From Nitriliruptoraceae bacterium (GTDB lineage: Bacteria; Actinomycetota; Nitriliruptoria; Nitriliruptorales; Nitriliruptoraceae), in contig SLLJ01000211.1 of assembly GCA_007134165.1 (NCBI GenBank), positions 1 to 8,899 of the forward strand: a DNA stretch of 8,899 nucleotides. Direction: 5' to 3'. Below, piece by piece: positions 1 through 6,406 of this stretch; position 1 is the stretch's first letter; the number at the start of each line of letters is the position of its first letter. Made by a program: the position numbers and the translations under genes. The notes below the pieces were generated by a model, which saw nothing but the letters and a program-made list of their open reading frames with translations, had not been told where the DNA came from and searched no databases.

Positions 1-482
1 CCCGGCGGCGGATCGGTACCACCCGGCGGCCGGCCGGTGGCGCCGACCGATTCGTCACCAGCGGTGGGCGCGCGGTCGGCGGGACCTCCCGCCCGGCCCT
101 CGGTGCGGTCCAGGCGCCCGGTGAGCGCGGCGCGGATGCCCAGCACCCAGGTCGGGGTGCGCACCCCGGGTGCGGGGACCAGGGTCAGCGGCACGCTGCC
201 GTAGCGGGTGCGCCGGGCCTCGAAGGCCGGCCGCCAGCCGGTGAGCACCGCGGGCAGCAGCAGCGCGCCCTCGGCCGCCAGCCCCTTGTCGCGCAGGCGG
301 TCGGGGTCGGCGTTGGCGCCGTACGCGACCGACCAGCGCAGCTCCTCCGGCAGCCGGTCGGCCCCGATCGACACCGGCCGCTCGGCGTCGTCGGTGACCA
401 GGACCGGGCCGTCGGGCCGCCGGCCGGGGTAGGCGTCCGGGTCGAAACGCCAGCCGGCGAGCTCACTGCGGGGCACGGTCAC
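1..482 (-). CDS. Uncharacterised actinobacterial protein with a gamma-glutamylcyclotransferase-like motif, C-terminus cut by window edge
   Basis: The reading frame is open from a GTG at 482 to the left edge: 160 complete codons without a stop. The GTG overlaps the ligA TGA as GTGA, which suggests translational coupling. A second GTG at 476 is a possible start. Around residues 51-63 the protein reads SVAYGANADPDRL, resembling the YGSN-type nucleotide/peptide-binding loop of GGCT/AIG2-like folds. It is followed by ALLLPAVLTGW and ARRTRYGSVPLTLVPAPG, which resemble a family of uncharacterised actinobacterial proteins that I recall having a 'GSNA.P..L' motif. The last visible residues (about 135-160) are Gly/Pro/Asp-rich and may be an inserted linker. 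Because the C-terminal part is missing, the catalytic glutamate expected of a real GGCT cannot be checked, so enzymatic activity is unproven. The frame is real by codon pattern; the family link is inferred. Confidence 0.66.
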   Translation of the reverse strand, partial: MTVPRSELAGWRFDPDAYPGRRPDGPVLVTDDAERPVSIGADRLPEELRWSVAYGANADPDRLRDKGLAAEGALLLPAVLTGWRPAFEARRTRYGSVPLTLVPAPGVRTPTWVLGIRAALTGRLDRTEGRAGGPADRAPTAGDESVGATGRPPGGTDPPP

Positions 483-2611
483 GGCGACTCGCGGTCACCG
501 GCTGGGACGTCGAGCAGTTCGCCGTGCTCGAGTAGGCGGCGCAGGCCCGCCTCGTCGGCGATCGGCACCCCGAGCGACGCGGCCTTGTCCCGCTTGGAGC
601 CGGGGTCCGCCCCGGCCACCACCAGCGAGGTGCGGCCCGACACGCTGCCGGTGACCTTGGCGCCACGGACCTCGAGCGCTTCCTTGGCCTCCTCGCGGGT
701 GAAGCCTTCCAGCGTGCCGGTCACCACCACCGTCCAGCCGGCGAGCAGGTCGGGGTCGACGTCGGCGTCGCCAGGCGCCACCTCGGCATCGGCGGTGACG
801 CCGAGCGCGACGAGGTCGTCGACCAACTGGGCGTTTCGGGGGGTGGCGAACCAGGAGTGCACCGCCCGGGCGATGATCGGACCGATGCCGTCGATCGCTT
901 CGAGGGTCTCGGGGTCGGCGTCGCGGATGGCCTGCAGGCTCGGCAGGGCCCGGGCCAGCAGCTTGGCGTAGGTGGGCCCGAGATGGCGGATGTTGAGCGC
1001 GACCAGCACCCGATCAAGGGGCCGAGTGCGGCCCGCCTCGATTCCGGCGAGCAGGTTGTCGACCCGCTTGGCACCCCACTTCTCCAGCCCCAGCAGCGCC
1101 TCGCGGTGCTCGTGGAGCCGGAAGATGTCGGCGAGGTCGGCGACCAGGCCCTCGGCCAGCAGCAGATCGACGGTCTGCTCGCCGAGACCCTCGATATCCA
1201 GCGCCCCGCGACCCGCCAGGTGGGTGAGCGACTCGCGCAGCCGGTTGGGGCAGTCGACGTTCTCGCACAGATGGTTGGCCTCGCCCTCGGGGCGGACCAG
1301 CGGCTCGCCACAGAACGGGCAGTCGGCCGGCATCGACCAGGGTTCGGCGTGCTCGGGCCGTTCGGCGAGCACTGGGCCGACCACCTCGGGGATCACGTCT
1401 CCGGCCCGGCGCACGATCACGGTGTCGCCGACCCTGACGTCCTTGGCCTGCACCTGCAGTTCGTTGTGCAGCGTCGCGTAGGTGATGGTGGTCCCGGCGA
1501 CCAGGACCGGGTCGAGCACGGCGTAGGGCGTGGCCTTGCCGGTGCGCCCGACGTTGACCTCGATCGCCCGCAGTCGGGTCTGCTGCTCGACGGGAGGCAG
1601 CTTGTAGGCGATCGCCCAGCGCGGCGCGCGGGCGGTGAACCCCAGCAGCTCACGCTGACGCAGGTCGTCGACCTTGACCACCACCCCGTCGATCTCGTAG
1701 CCGACGTCGTGGCGGCGCTCGGTGGCGCGCTGAACGAACACCGAGATGGCGTCGAGGTCGTGGACCACCTCGGTCTCGGGCGCGACCGGCAGCCCGGCAG
1801 CGTCCAGCCAATCCAGCGCCTGCGCATGCCGGTCGAAGGCCAGGCCCTCGAGCTGCCCAATCCCGTGGCACCAGACCGCCAGAGGACGCTGACGGGTGAC
1901 CTCGGGATCCTTCTGGCGCAGCGCCCCGGACGCGGCGTTGCGCGGGTTCATGAACGCCGCCTCGCCCTGCTCGATGCGCTCGGCGTTCATCGCGTCGAAG
2001 TCGGCCAGCGGGTAGTACACCTCACCGCGCACCTCGAGCACCGCAGGTGGGTCCTCGACCGTGAGGCGGTAGGGGATGTCGTCGATGGTGAGCACCTGGG
2101 CGGTGACATCCTCGCCGACCTCGCCGTTGCCGCGGGTGGCGGCGGTGGCCAGCACCCCGTCGCGGTAGACGAGGTTGATCGCCACGCCGTCGATCTTCAG
2201 TTCGCACACGTAGCCCATCGGGGGGGCGTCGGCGGCCTGAGCCTGCTCCTCGTCGGCGGCCGCACCGGTGGCCGCGGCCAGCCGACGGGCGACCCGCTGG
2301 GCCCAGGCCGCCAGCTCCTCGGACGAGAACGCGTTGTCGAGGCTGAGCATCGGCTGCAGGTGCGTGAACGGCGGGAACGCTCCAGCCGGCGGCGAGCCCA
2401 CCCGCTGAGTCGGCGAGGAGGCGGTGACCAGCTCGGGGTGCGCCGCCTCGAGCGCCTCGAGCTCCCGGAACCGGGCGTCGTACTCCGCGTCGGTCATCGG
2501 AGGGGCGGAGAGCACGTCGTAGCGGTAGCGGGCATCACGCAGGCGGCGGGCGAGTTCGTCGTGGCGGGCCCGGGCCTGCGCGAACGTGTCGTTCGGATCG
2601 GGGTCGGACAC
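479..2611 (-). CDS. ligA: NAD+-dependent DNA ligase LigA
   Basis: This is a 710-residue protein, close to the usual 670-700 for bacterial LigA. It seals 5'-phosphate/3'-OH nicks during replication and repair, with NAD+ as adenylate donor. Domains in order: Ia domain (about 1-75, with YRYDVLSAPPMTDAEYD for NMN binding); adenylation domain with catalytic Lys139 in KIDG (139-142), RGEVYY (195-200) and GYEIDGVVVKV (304-314); OB fold (about 340-425, with GRTGKATP); zinc finger Cys431, Cys434, Cys449, Cys454; helix-hairpin-helix repeats (about 465-590); and a C-terminal BRCT domain (about 624-700, GWTVVVTGTLEGFTREEA). An Ala/Glu-rich stretch at about 113-131 looks like a lineage-specific linker. 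The start is GTG at 2611, with a modest GAGG six bases upstream. All core motifs are intact, so it should be active and is probably essential. The next gene overlaps its stop codon. Confidence 0.98.
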   Translation of the reverse strand: MSDPDPNDTFAQARARHDELARRLRDARYRYDVLSAPPMTDAEYDARFRELEALEAAHPELVTASSPTQRVGSPPAGAFPPFTHLQPMLSLDNAFSSEELAAWAQRVARRLAAATGAAADEEQAQAADAPPMGYVCELKIDGVAINLVYRDGVLATAATRGNGEVGEDVTAQVLTIDDIPYRLTVEDPPAVLEVRGEVYYPLADFDAMNAERIEQGEAAFMNPRNAASGALRQKDPEVTRQRPLAVWCHGIGQLEGLAFDRHAQALDWLDAAGLPVAPETEVVHDLDAISVFVQRATERRHDVGYEIDGVVVKVDDLRQRELLGFTARAPRWAIAYKLPPVEQQTRLRAIEVNVGRTGKATPYAVLDPVLVAGTTITYATLHNELQVQAKDVRVGDTVIVRRAGDVIPEVVGPVLAERPEHAEPWSMPADCPFCGEPLVRPEGEANHLCENVDCPNRLRESLTHLAGRGALDIEGLGEQTVDLLLAEGLVADLADIFRLHEHREALLGLEKWGAKRVDNLLAGIEAGRTRPLDRVLVALNIRHLGPTYAKLLARALPSLQAIRDADPETLEAIDGIGPIIARAVHSWFATPRNAQLVDDLVALGVTADAEVAPGDADVDPDLLAGWTVVVTGTLEGFTREEAKEALEVRGAKVTGSVSGRTSLVVAGADPGSKRDKAASLGVPIADEAGLRRLLEHGELLDVPAGDRESP

Positions 2612-2639
2612 GGCGGGCCTCGCAGCTCGGGGCTCGACG

Positions 2640-2645
2640 ATGCTA
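2640..2645 (-). promoter_or_regulatory. Candidate -10 element for ligA
   Basis: The minus strand reads TAGCAT here, fitting the actinobacterial TANNNT -10 pattern. It would place transcription start near 2633, about 22 bases ahead of the ligA GTG, leaving room for the GAGG ribosome-binding site. No TTGACA-like -35 is visible, so this rests on the -10 alone. Confidence 0.28.
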
Positions 2646-2723
2646 CTGGGCCGGACGCCGGGGCCGGCCGAAGCGCGCCGTCGTCCACAGCCGTGACCGG
2701 GACCACCTGGCGACCGTCACAGA

Positions 2724-2739
2724 AAGAACGTATGTTCGA
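2724..2739. promoter_or_regulatory. LexA-binding SOS box
   Basis: Bases 2726-2737 are GAAC-GTAT-GTTC, a perfect pair of half-sites with the four-base spacer typical of the Gram-positive/mycobacterial SOS box (consensus TCGAAC-N4-GTTCGA). The right arm GTTCGA is a full match. The left arm is AAGAAC, so only its outer two bases deviate. It ends three bases before the ATG of the HNH gene and overlaps the probable -10, so bound LexA would block RNA polymerase directly. LexA control of several 13E12-family HNH genes in M. tuberculosis is established, which supports the call. It also lies in the divergent ligA intergenic region, but about 100 bases from the putative ligA -10, so an effect on ligA is less likely. 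Confidence 0.82.
2731..2736 (+). promoter_or_regulatory. Probable -10 element of the HNH gene, predicting a leaderless transcript
   Basis: TATGTT fits TANNNT and lies inside the SOS box. Counting its last base as -7 puts +1 exactly on the A of the ATG at 2743, predicting a leaderless mRNA of the kind common in actinobacteria. There is no Shine-Dalgarno sequence in front of this ATG, which agrees. The hexamer TGGCGA (2708-2713), with a 17-base spacer, is only a weak -35 match. Confidence 0.5.
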
Positions 2740-2742
2740 TCC

Positions 2743-4266
2743 ATGAGATCTTCGACCCTGCTGCACGGTGCCGGCCCTCAGCGGACATTCCCACGCTTCG
2801 CCCGCGAGAGCGGGAGCGGGTACGTCACCGACCCGCTGCCCTGGGACCAGGTCCCGCACCCGGCCGACACCCCGCCGGCGTCGCTGGGAGCGGTGCGCAG
2901 CCCTCCGGGCCCCCGGGCCGATCAGCTCGGCCCGCCGCCGGAACCCTCACTTCGCGACGCGGTCCAACAGGCCCGGTGGTGGCTGGACCAGATCCGGGAG
3001 CTTGCGGCCTCGGCGGCGGTAGGTGGCGGGGAGCTCGGCGGGCTCGTGGACCTCATCGCCGCGGTCGACACGGGCCAGGCGGCGATGACCACCCTGAGCG
3101 CCCGGATCCAGCGTCACCGACTGGCCCCGCGCACGACGGGCCTGACCCTGGACGCGTTCCTCGCCTGCCAGGCGGCGCTGCCGGACGGTGACCGGCGCCG
3201 GCTACTGCGCAGCGCGGACACCCTGCGTGCGATGCCCCGGCTGGCCGAGGCGGTGCGGGCCGGACAGGTGGGCGGCGCGACGTTGGCGGGGATCGTGAGC
3301 GAGGCCGGCCGTCTGCGCGCGGAGGCCCGGGCCCGCCTCGACGCGATGTTCGGTGACACCGACCGGCTGGGGCAGCTCGGCCCGGAGGAGCAACTCGATG
3401 CGGTACGTGATGCGGTCCGGTCCCTGGCTGGCGACGACGCCGGCCGCGACGAACGCCAGGCCGTGGAACACCGCTTCCTGGCGGTCCAGCCGCGCCTCGA
3501 CGGCGCGCTCACCGGCTACTTCGAACTCGACGCCGAGGGGGGTGCGACCCTGCTCGATGCCCTCGATGCGGCCGCGCCCCCACCATCGAGTGGCCCGCAG
3601 GACGTGAGCACCCACGCCCGGGACGACGATCCCGCATCTCCGGCGACGCCGGCCAACTGGCCACGGCGGCGACGCGGCCGGCAGCGGGCCGACGGGCTGG
3701 TGACCTTGGCCGAGACCTACCTCGGAGCGCCGCTCGCCGCCGACACCCCGCGCCGGGCCCGACCGCGGCTGCTGGTGCTGGCCGACCTGGCCACCCTGAC
3801 CGGCGACGACGAGCATGCGGCAGCGGCCCGCCTGCTGTGGGCGGTGCAGGGCGGCCCGGCGCGGCTGACCCCCGAGGCGGTCCGGCGGCTGGCTTCGGAT
3901 GCCGACCTGCGGCTCATCCTGCACGACGACGGCGAGGTGCTCGGCACGACGGCCCCCACCGCCACCATCTCCCGGGCCGTGCGCGACGCGGTGATCGCCC
4001 GGGACCAGGGCTGCCGGTTCCCGGGCTGCCGCGCGCCGGCGGCCTGGACCGACCTGCACCACGTCGTGGCGCGCGAGCACGGAGGTCCGACCACGCCGGC
4101 CAACCTCGCTGCCCTCTGCCGCCGCCACCACACTGCGGTCACCACCGGCGGGTGGCGACTGACGATGACCCCCGACGCGATCGTCACCGTCCGCCGCGGT
4201 CGGCGCGTCGCCACGGGCCTGCCCCCGCACCGCCGGCGGCTGCGCACCGACCCGCCGGAGGACTGA
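2743..4266 (+). CDS. DUF222 / HNH endonuclease-domain protein (13E12 family), SOS-regulated
   Basis: This is a 507-residue protein. Residues 1-70 are Pro-rich and probably disordered. About 70-330 form the mostly helical, Ala/Arg-rich DUF222 region (for example RLAEAVRAGQVGGATLAGIV at 166-185), interrupted by a charged linker at about 280-315. The C-terminus carries an HNH nuclease domain (about 412-475): CRFPGC (Cys424, Cys429), DLHHVV (His439, His440), EHGG, Asn454 and LCRRHH (Cys459, His462, His463). The zinc-binding Cys and the catalytic His/Asn residues are all present, so metal-dependent DNA cleavage or nicking is plausible. The family's biological role is not settled; members are multicopy in mycobacteria and many are SOS genes. 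Start choice: ATG at 2743 sits immediately behind the SOS box and has no Shine-Dalgarno. The gene diverges from ligA and converges on the Rid gene with a 9-base gap. Confidence 0.93.
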   Translation: MRSSTLLHGAGPQRTFPRFARESGSGYVTDPLPWDQVPHPADTPPASLGAVRSPPGPRADQLGPPPEPSLRDAVQQARWWLDQIRELAASAAVGGGELGGLVDLIAAVDTGQAAMTTLSARIQRHRLAPRTTGLTLDAFLACQAALPDGDRRRLLRSADTLRAMPRLAEAVRAGQVGGATLAGIVSEAGRLRAEARARLDAMFGDTDRLGQLGPEEQLDAVRDAVRSLAGDDAGRDERQAVEHRFLAVQPRLDGALTGYFELDAEGGATLLDALDAAAPPPSSGPQDVSTHARDDDPASPATPANWPRRRRGRQRADGLVTLAETYLGAPLAADTPRRARPRLLVLADLATLTGDDEHAAAARLLWAVQGGPARLTPEAVRRLASDADLRLILHDDGEVLGTTAPTATISRAVRDAVIARDQGCRFPGCRAPAAWTDLHHVVAREHGGPTTPANLAALCRRHHTAVTTGGWRLTMTPDAIVTVRRGRRVATGLPPHRRRLRTDPPED

Positions 4267-4275
4267 GCGACGGGT

Positions 4276-4713
4276 TCAGGCGTCCTCGGCCGGGGTGGGG
4301 GGTGCGTCGGGCGCGTCAGCGGCGTCGGGCGCGGAGCCGATCGTCGCGTCGACCTCGATCTCGACCACCCACCGCGGGTCGGCGAGTCCGGCGGCCACGA
4401 CCAGCGTCGCCGCCGGACGAACCCGACCGACCATCGCGTGGTGGACCTCGTTGACCGCGTCGAACACCGCGGGTTCGGTCACGTAGGTGCGCGTGCGCAC
4501 CACCTCGTCGAGGCTGGCACCGGCCTCGACCAGCGCCGCGCGGATGATCGCCCAACAACGCTGTGCCTGGTGCTTGGCATCGCTCGCACAGCCGCCGTCG
4601 GGTTCAACCGGCCCCGTGCCCGCGACGTGGACGTGCTCCCCGACGCGAACCGCCCGACTGAAGCCCACGATCGGCTCCCACGGAGACCCTGAACTGATGG
4701 TGTGGCGCGGCAT
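4276..4713 (-). CDS. RidA/YjgF/YER057c/UK114 family protein lacking the catalytic arginine
   Basis: This is a 145-residue protein with a single Rid domain (about 10-126), where the family usually has 125-135 residues. An acidic Ala/Pro/Asp tail (127-145) is extra. Recognisable blocks are VGEHVHVAGTGPV (24-36), IIRAALVEAGASLDEVVRTRTYVTE (56-80), RPAATLVV (99-106) and VVEIEVDATI (116-125). In imine/enamine deaminases of the RidA type, the motif is P-A-R-[ST], whose Arg (Arg105 in E. coli) holds the substrate carboxylate. Here Ala102 takes that place, so it resembles the Arg-less Rid subfamilies and may not deaminate 2-aminoacrylate. Glu118 aligns with the conserved family glutamate. Start choice: ATG at 4713 has GGAGG eight bases upstream and begins the domain. 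A longer frame to 4806 exists but would add an atypical 31-residue Pro-rich leader. Substrate unknown. Confidence 0.9.
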   Translation of the reverse strand: MPRHTISSGSPWEPIVGFSRAVRVGEHVHVAGTGPVEPDGGCASDAKHQAQRCWAIIRAALVEAGASLDEVVRTRTYVTEPAVFDAVNEVHHAMVGRVRPAATLVVAAGLADPRWVVEIEVDATIGSAPDAADAPDAPPTPAEDA

Positions 4714-4737
4714 GGCGAGACCTCCGGCGAGACCTCC
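4714..4737 (-). repeat. Tandem 12-bp duplication carrying two Shine-Dalgarno sequences ahead of the Rid gene
   Basis: On the minus strand the 12-mer GGAGGTCTCGCC occurs twice, back to back and without mismatch, ending at the ATG (4713). Each copy contains GGAGG. The inner one lies seven bases from the ATG, an ideal distance; the outer one lies nineteen bases away. The inner copy fixes the ATG at 4713 as the start. Confidence 0.85.
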
Positions 4738-4763
4738 AGGGGGTGATGCGGGCGTCCTCCACA

Positions 4764-4769
4764 ACGCTA
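4764..4769 (-). promoter_or_regulatory. Candidate -10 element for the Rid gene
   Basis: The minus strand reads TAGCGT, a TANNNT match. It would start transcription near 4757 and give a leader of about 44 bases containing both Shine-Dalgarno copies. No clear -35 is seen. Confidence 0.27.
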
Positions 4770-4871
4770 GCGGGGGGAAATCGGTCGGTGCCCCACTCAC
4801 GGCCACCCGGCCGCCAGGATCTGTTCACCCGCCCGCAACCTGCCCACAGGGGTGTCGCTACCTACGGCCTC

Positions 4872-4877
4872 TACCGT
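4872..4877 (+). promoter_or_regulatory. Candidate -10 element for the small membrane protein gene
   Basis: TACCGT fits TANNNT and would start transcription near 4884, leaving a short leader that contains AGGA at 4892-4895. The same hexamer stands before the cysteine desulfurase gene on the other strand. No convincing -35 is present. The rest of the 188-base gap from 4714 to 4901 shows no further feature that I can support. Confidence 0.3.
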
Positions 4878-4901
4878 AAACGGCGGAGAACAGGAACCGC
4901 C

Positions 4902-5201
4902 ATGGCAGCCCTCGACACCCGCCACGCACCGCACCAGCCCGCACCCGTCCGCGTTCCTCGCAGCAGCACCCCGGCACCTCGCCGTGCACCAGCCTCGGAG
5001 TTGCGCTGGACCGCAGGGATGCTGTGGCTGATCGGCCTGCTGCCGTCGATGGGGCTCGGGCTGTTGCTGTTCGACTCGTGGCTCGCTCCGGTGCCCGCAG
5101 GTGCGCTCGGCGTCGTGCTGCTGAGCGTGATCATCGTGCCGGCCTCGAAGCTGGCCATCCTCCGGGCCGAGCGTCGCAACAACCGCTCCGCACGGCGCTA
5201 G
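4902..5201 (+). CDS. Small two-helix membrane protein of unknown function
   Basis: This is a 99-residue protein that I do not recognise. The N-terminus (1-35) is Pro/Arg/Ala-rich and positively charged. Two hydrophobic segments follow, at about 37-57 (TAGMLWLIGLLPSMGLGLLLF) and 66-83 (AGALGVVLLSVIIVPASK), joined by a short loop with DSW. The tail is strongly basic (RAERRNNRSARR). By the positive-inside rule, both ends should be cytoplasmic. Start choice: ATG at 4902 has AGGA six bases upstream. The frame is open further upstream to 4743, but that part reads like non-coding sequence and overlaps the Rid promoter region. The TAG stop shares three bases with the TAG stop of mnmA on the other strand. 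No neighbour suggests a function. Confidence 0.75.
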   Translation: MAALDTRHAPHQPAPVRVPRSSTPAPRRAPASELRWTAGMLWLIGLLPSMGLGLLLFDSWLAPVPAGALGVVLLSVIIVPASKLAILRAERRNNRSARR

Positions 5202-6406
5202 CCCGCGCCGTCCGAGGTCGAGCGGTCCCGCTCCCGGATCGACGGTCGCTGCGCCCCCGTGATGCGCCCACCCCCCAGGCAGTGCACATCCTCGACGTCG
5301 TAGACCACGGCGGCCTGTCCGGTGGCCACCCCGTGCACCGCGACGTCGAGGTGAAGCCGGACCGCAGCGCCCGGCCCGTCCTCTGAACCGTCGCCCGGCA
5401 CGGCCTCTGGCACGTCCCCCAGCACGGCCTCGACCCGCGCCGGGACACTGGCGCCGTGGGCGCGGACCTGCACGCGTACCGGTCCGCTCGGTGCCCGCCC
5501 GGCGACCCAGGACGGGTCGGCGACCTCGATCCGGCGGCAGGCGAGCAGCTCCCGGGCCCCGACGACCACCGTGGCCGAGGCGGCATCGACCTCGACGACG
5601 TAGCGGGGCTCGGGCCGGTCCGCGCCGGACGCGTGCGCGCCCGCGAGCCCCAGGCCCCGGCGCTGCCCGACCGTGTAGCGCCACACGCCGTCGTGCCGAC
5701 CCACCTCGGCGCCCTCGACGTCGACGATCGGGCCGGGCGCCGGAGCCAACTGCGTGGCGAGGTAGCCGGCGGTGTCACCGTCGGGGATGAAGCACACATC
5801 GTAGGAGTCGGGCTTGTCGGCCACCCGCAGGTTCCAGGCGGTGGCGAGCCGACGGACCTCGTCCTTGACGTGCTCGCCCACCGGCAGCAACGTCGCGGCG
5901 AGTTGCTCAGCGGTCGCCACATACAACACGTAGGACTGGTCTTTGCGCCGGTCCGCGGCGCGGTGCAGCGACACCCCCGGACCCGGCTCGGTGACCCGCG
6001 CACCACCTCGACGCAGCCGAGCGTGGTGTCCGGTCGCCAACGCATCGAAGCCCAAGGCGCGGGCGCGCTCGAGCAGCCCGGCGTACTTGACCCGCTCGTT
6101 GCAGGTCACGCACGGGTTGGGCGTGGCCCCGCGCGCGTAGGTGGCGGCGAACGGGGCCTGGACCTCGGCGGCGAACCGCTCGGAGAGGTCCCAGACGTAG
6201 AAGGGGATACCGAGCACCTGGGCGCTGCGCCGGGCGTCCTGGGCGTCGTCCAGCGTGCAGCAGCCGTGTCCGGACACCTGCTCGTCCAGCGGCAGGTCGG
6301 CCAGCTTGAGGTGCACGCCGGTGACCCGGTGTCCCTGCTCGATGAGCAGCCCGGCGGCCACCGCACTGTCGACCCCGCCGGACATGGCGACCAGGACCTC
6401 GGCCAT
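5198..6406 (-). CDS. mnmA: tRNA-specific 2-thiouridylase MnmA
   Basis: This is a 402-residue protein, slightly longer than the usual 360-375. MnmA activates C2 of U34 in tRNA Lys, Glu and Gln with ATP and transfers persulfide sulfur to make 2-thiouridine. Visible motifs are the PP-loop SGGVDS (9-14), GHGCCTLDDAQDARR (46-60), NPCVTCNERVKY (97-108) with catalytic Cys102, TGHHAR (125-130), the KDQSYVLY block (155-162), and DVCFIPDGD (203-211) with the second catalytic Cys205. A C-terminal beta-barrel domain follows (about 225-380). An acidic Gly/Asp-rich insertion (about 331-347) and an Arg/Ser-rich tail (about 380-402) are lineage additions. Its ATG shares one base with the TGA of the cysteine desulfurase gene (TGATG), so the two are translationally coupled, which fits the desulfurase being the sulfur donor. 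I see no ribosome-binding site that needs to act independently. Confidence 0.97.
   Translation of the reverse strand: MAEVLVAMSGGVDSAVAAGLLIEQGHRVTGVHLKLADLPLDEQVSGHGCCTLDDAQDARRSAQVLGIPFYVWDLSERFAAEVQAPFAATYARGATPNPCVTCNERVKYAGLLERARALGFDALATGHHARLRRGGARVTEPGPGVSLHRAADRRKDQSYVLYVATAEQLAATLLPVGEHVKDEVRRLATAWNLRVADKPDSYDVCFIPDGDTAGYLATQLAPAPGPIVDVEGAEVGRHDGVWRYTVGQRRGLGLAGAHASGADRPEPRYVVEVDAASATVVVGARELLACRRIEVADPSWVAGRAPSGPVRVQVRAHGASVPARVEAVLGDVPEAVPGDGSEDGPGAAVRLHLDVAVHGVATGQAAVVYDVEDVHCLGGGRITGAQRPSIRERDRSTSDGAG

Noticed and set aside
2581..2595. CGAAC-GTGTC-GTTCG, a possible second SOS box inside the start of ligA
   Set aside because: The half-sites are separated by five bases rather than four, which breaks the LexA half-site geometry, and it lies within coding sequence.
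857..2746. A 629-codon open frame on the plus strand opposite ligA
   Set aside because: It is antisense to a complete, motif-rich LigA. Its translation is biased to Gly, Arg, His, Gln and Asp with no domain, as expected for a shadow frame in GC-rich DNA.
3202..4230. A 342-codon minus-strand frame opposite the HNH gene
   Set aside because: It is a shadow of the DUF222/HNH coding sequence, Arg/Gly/Gln-rich and without recognisable motifs.
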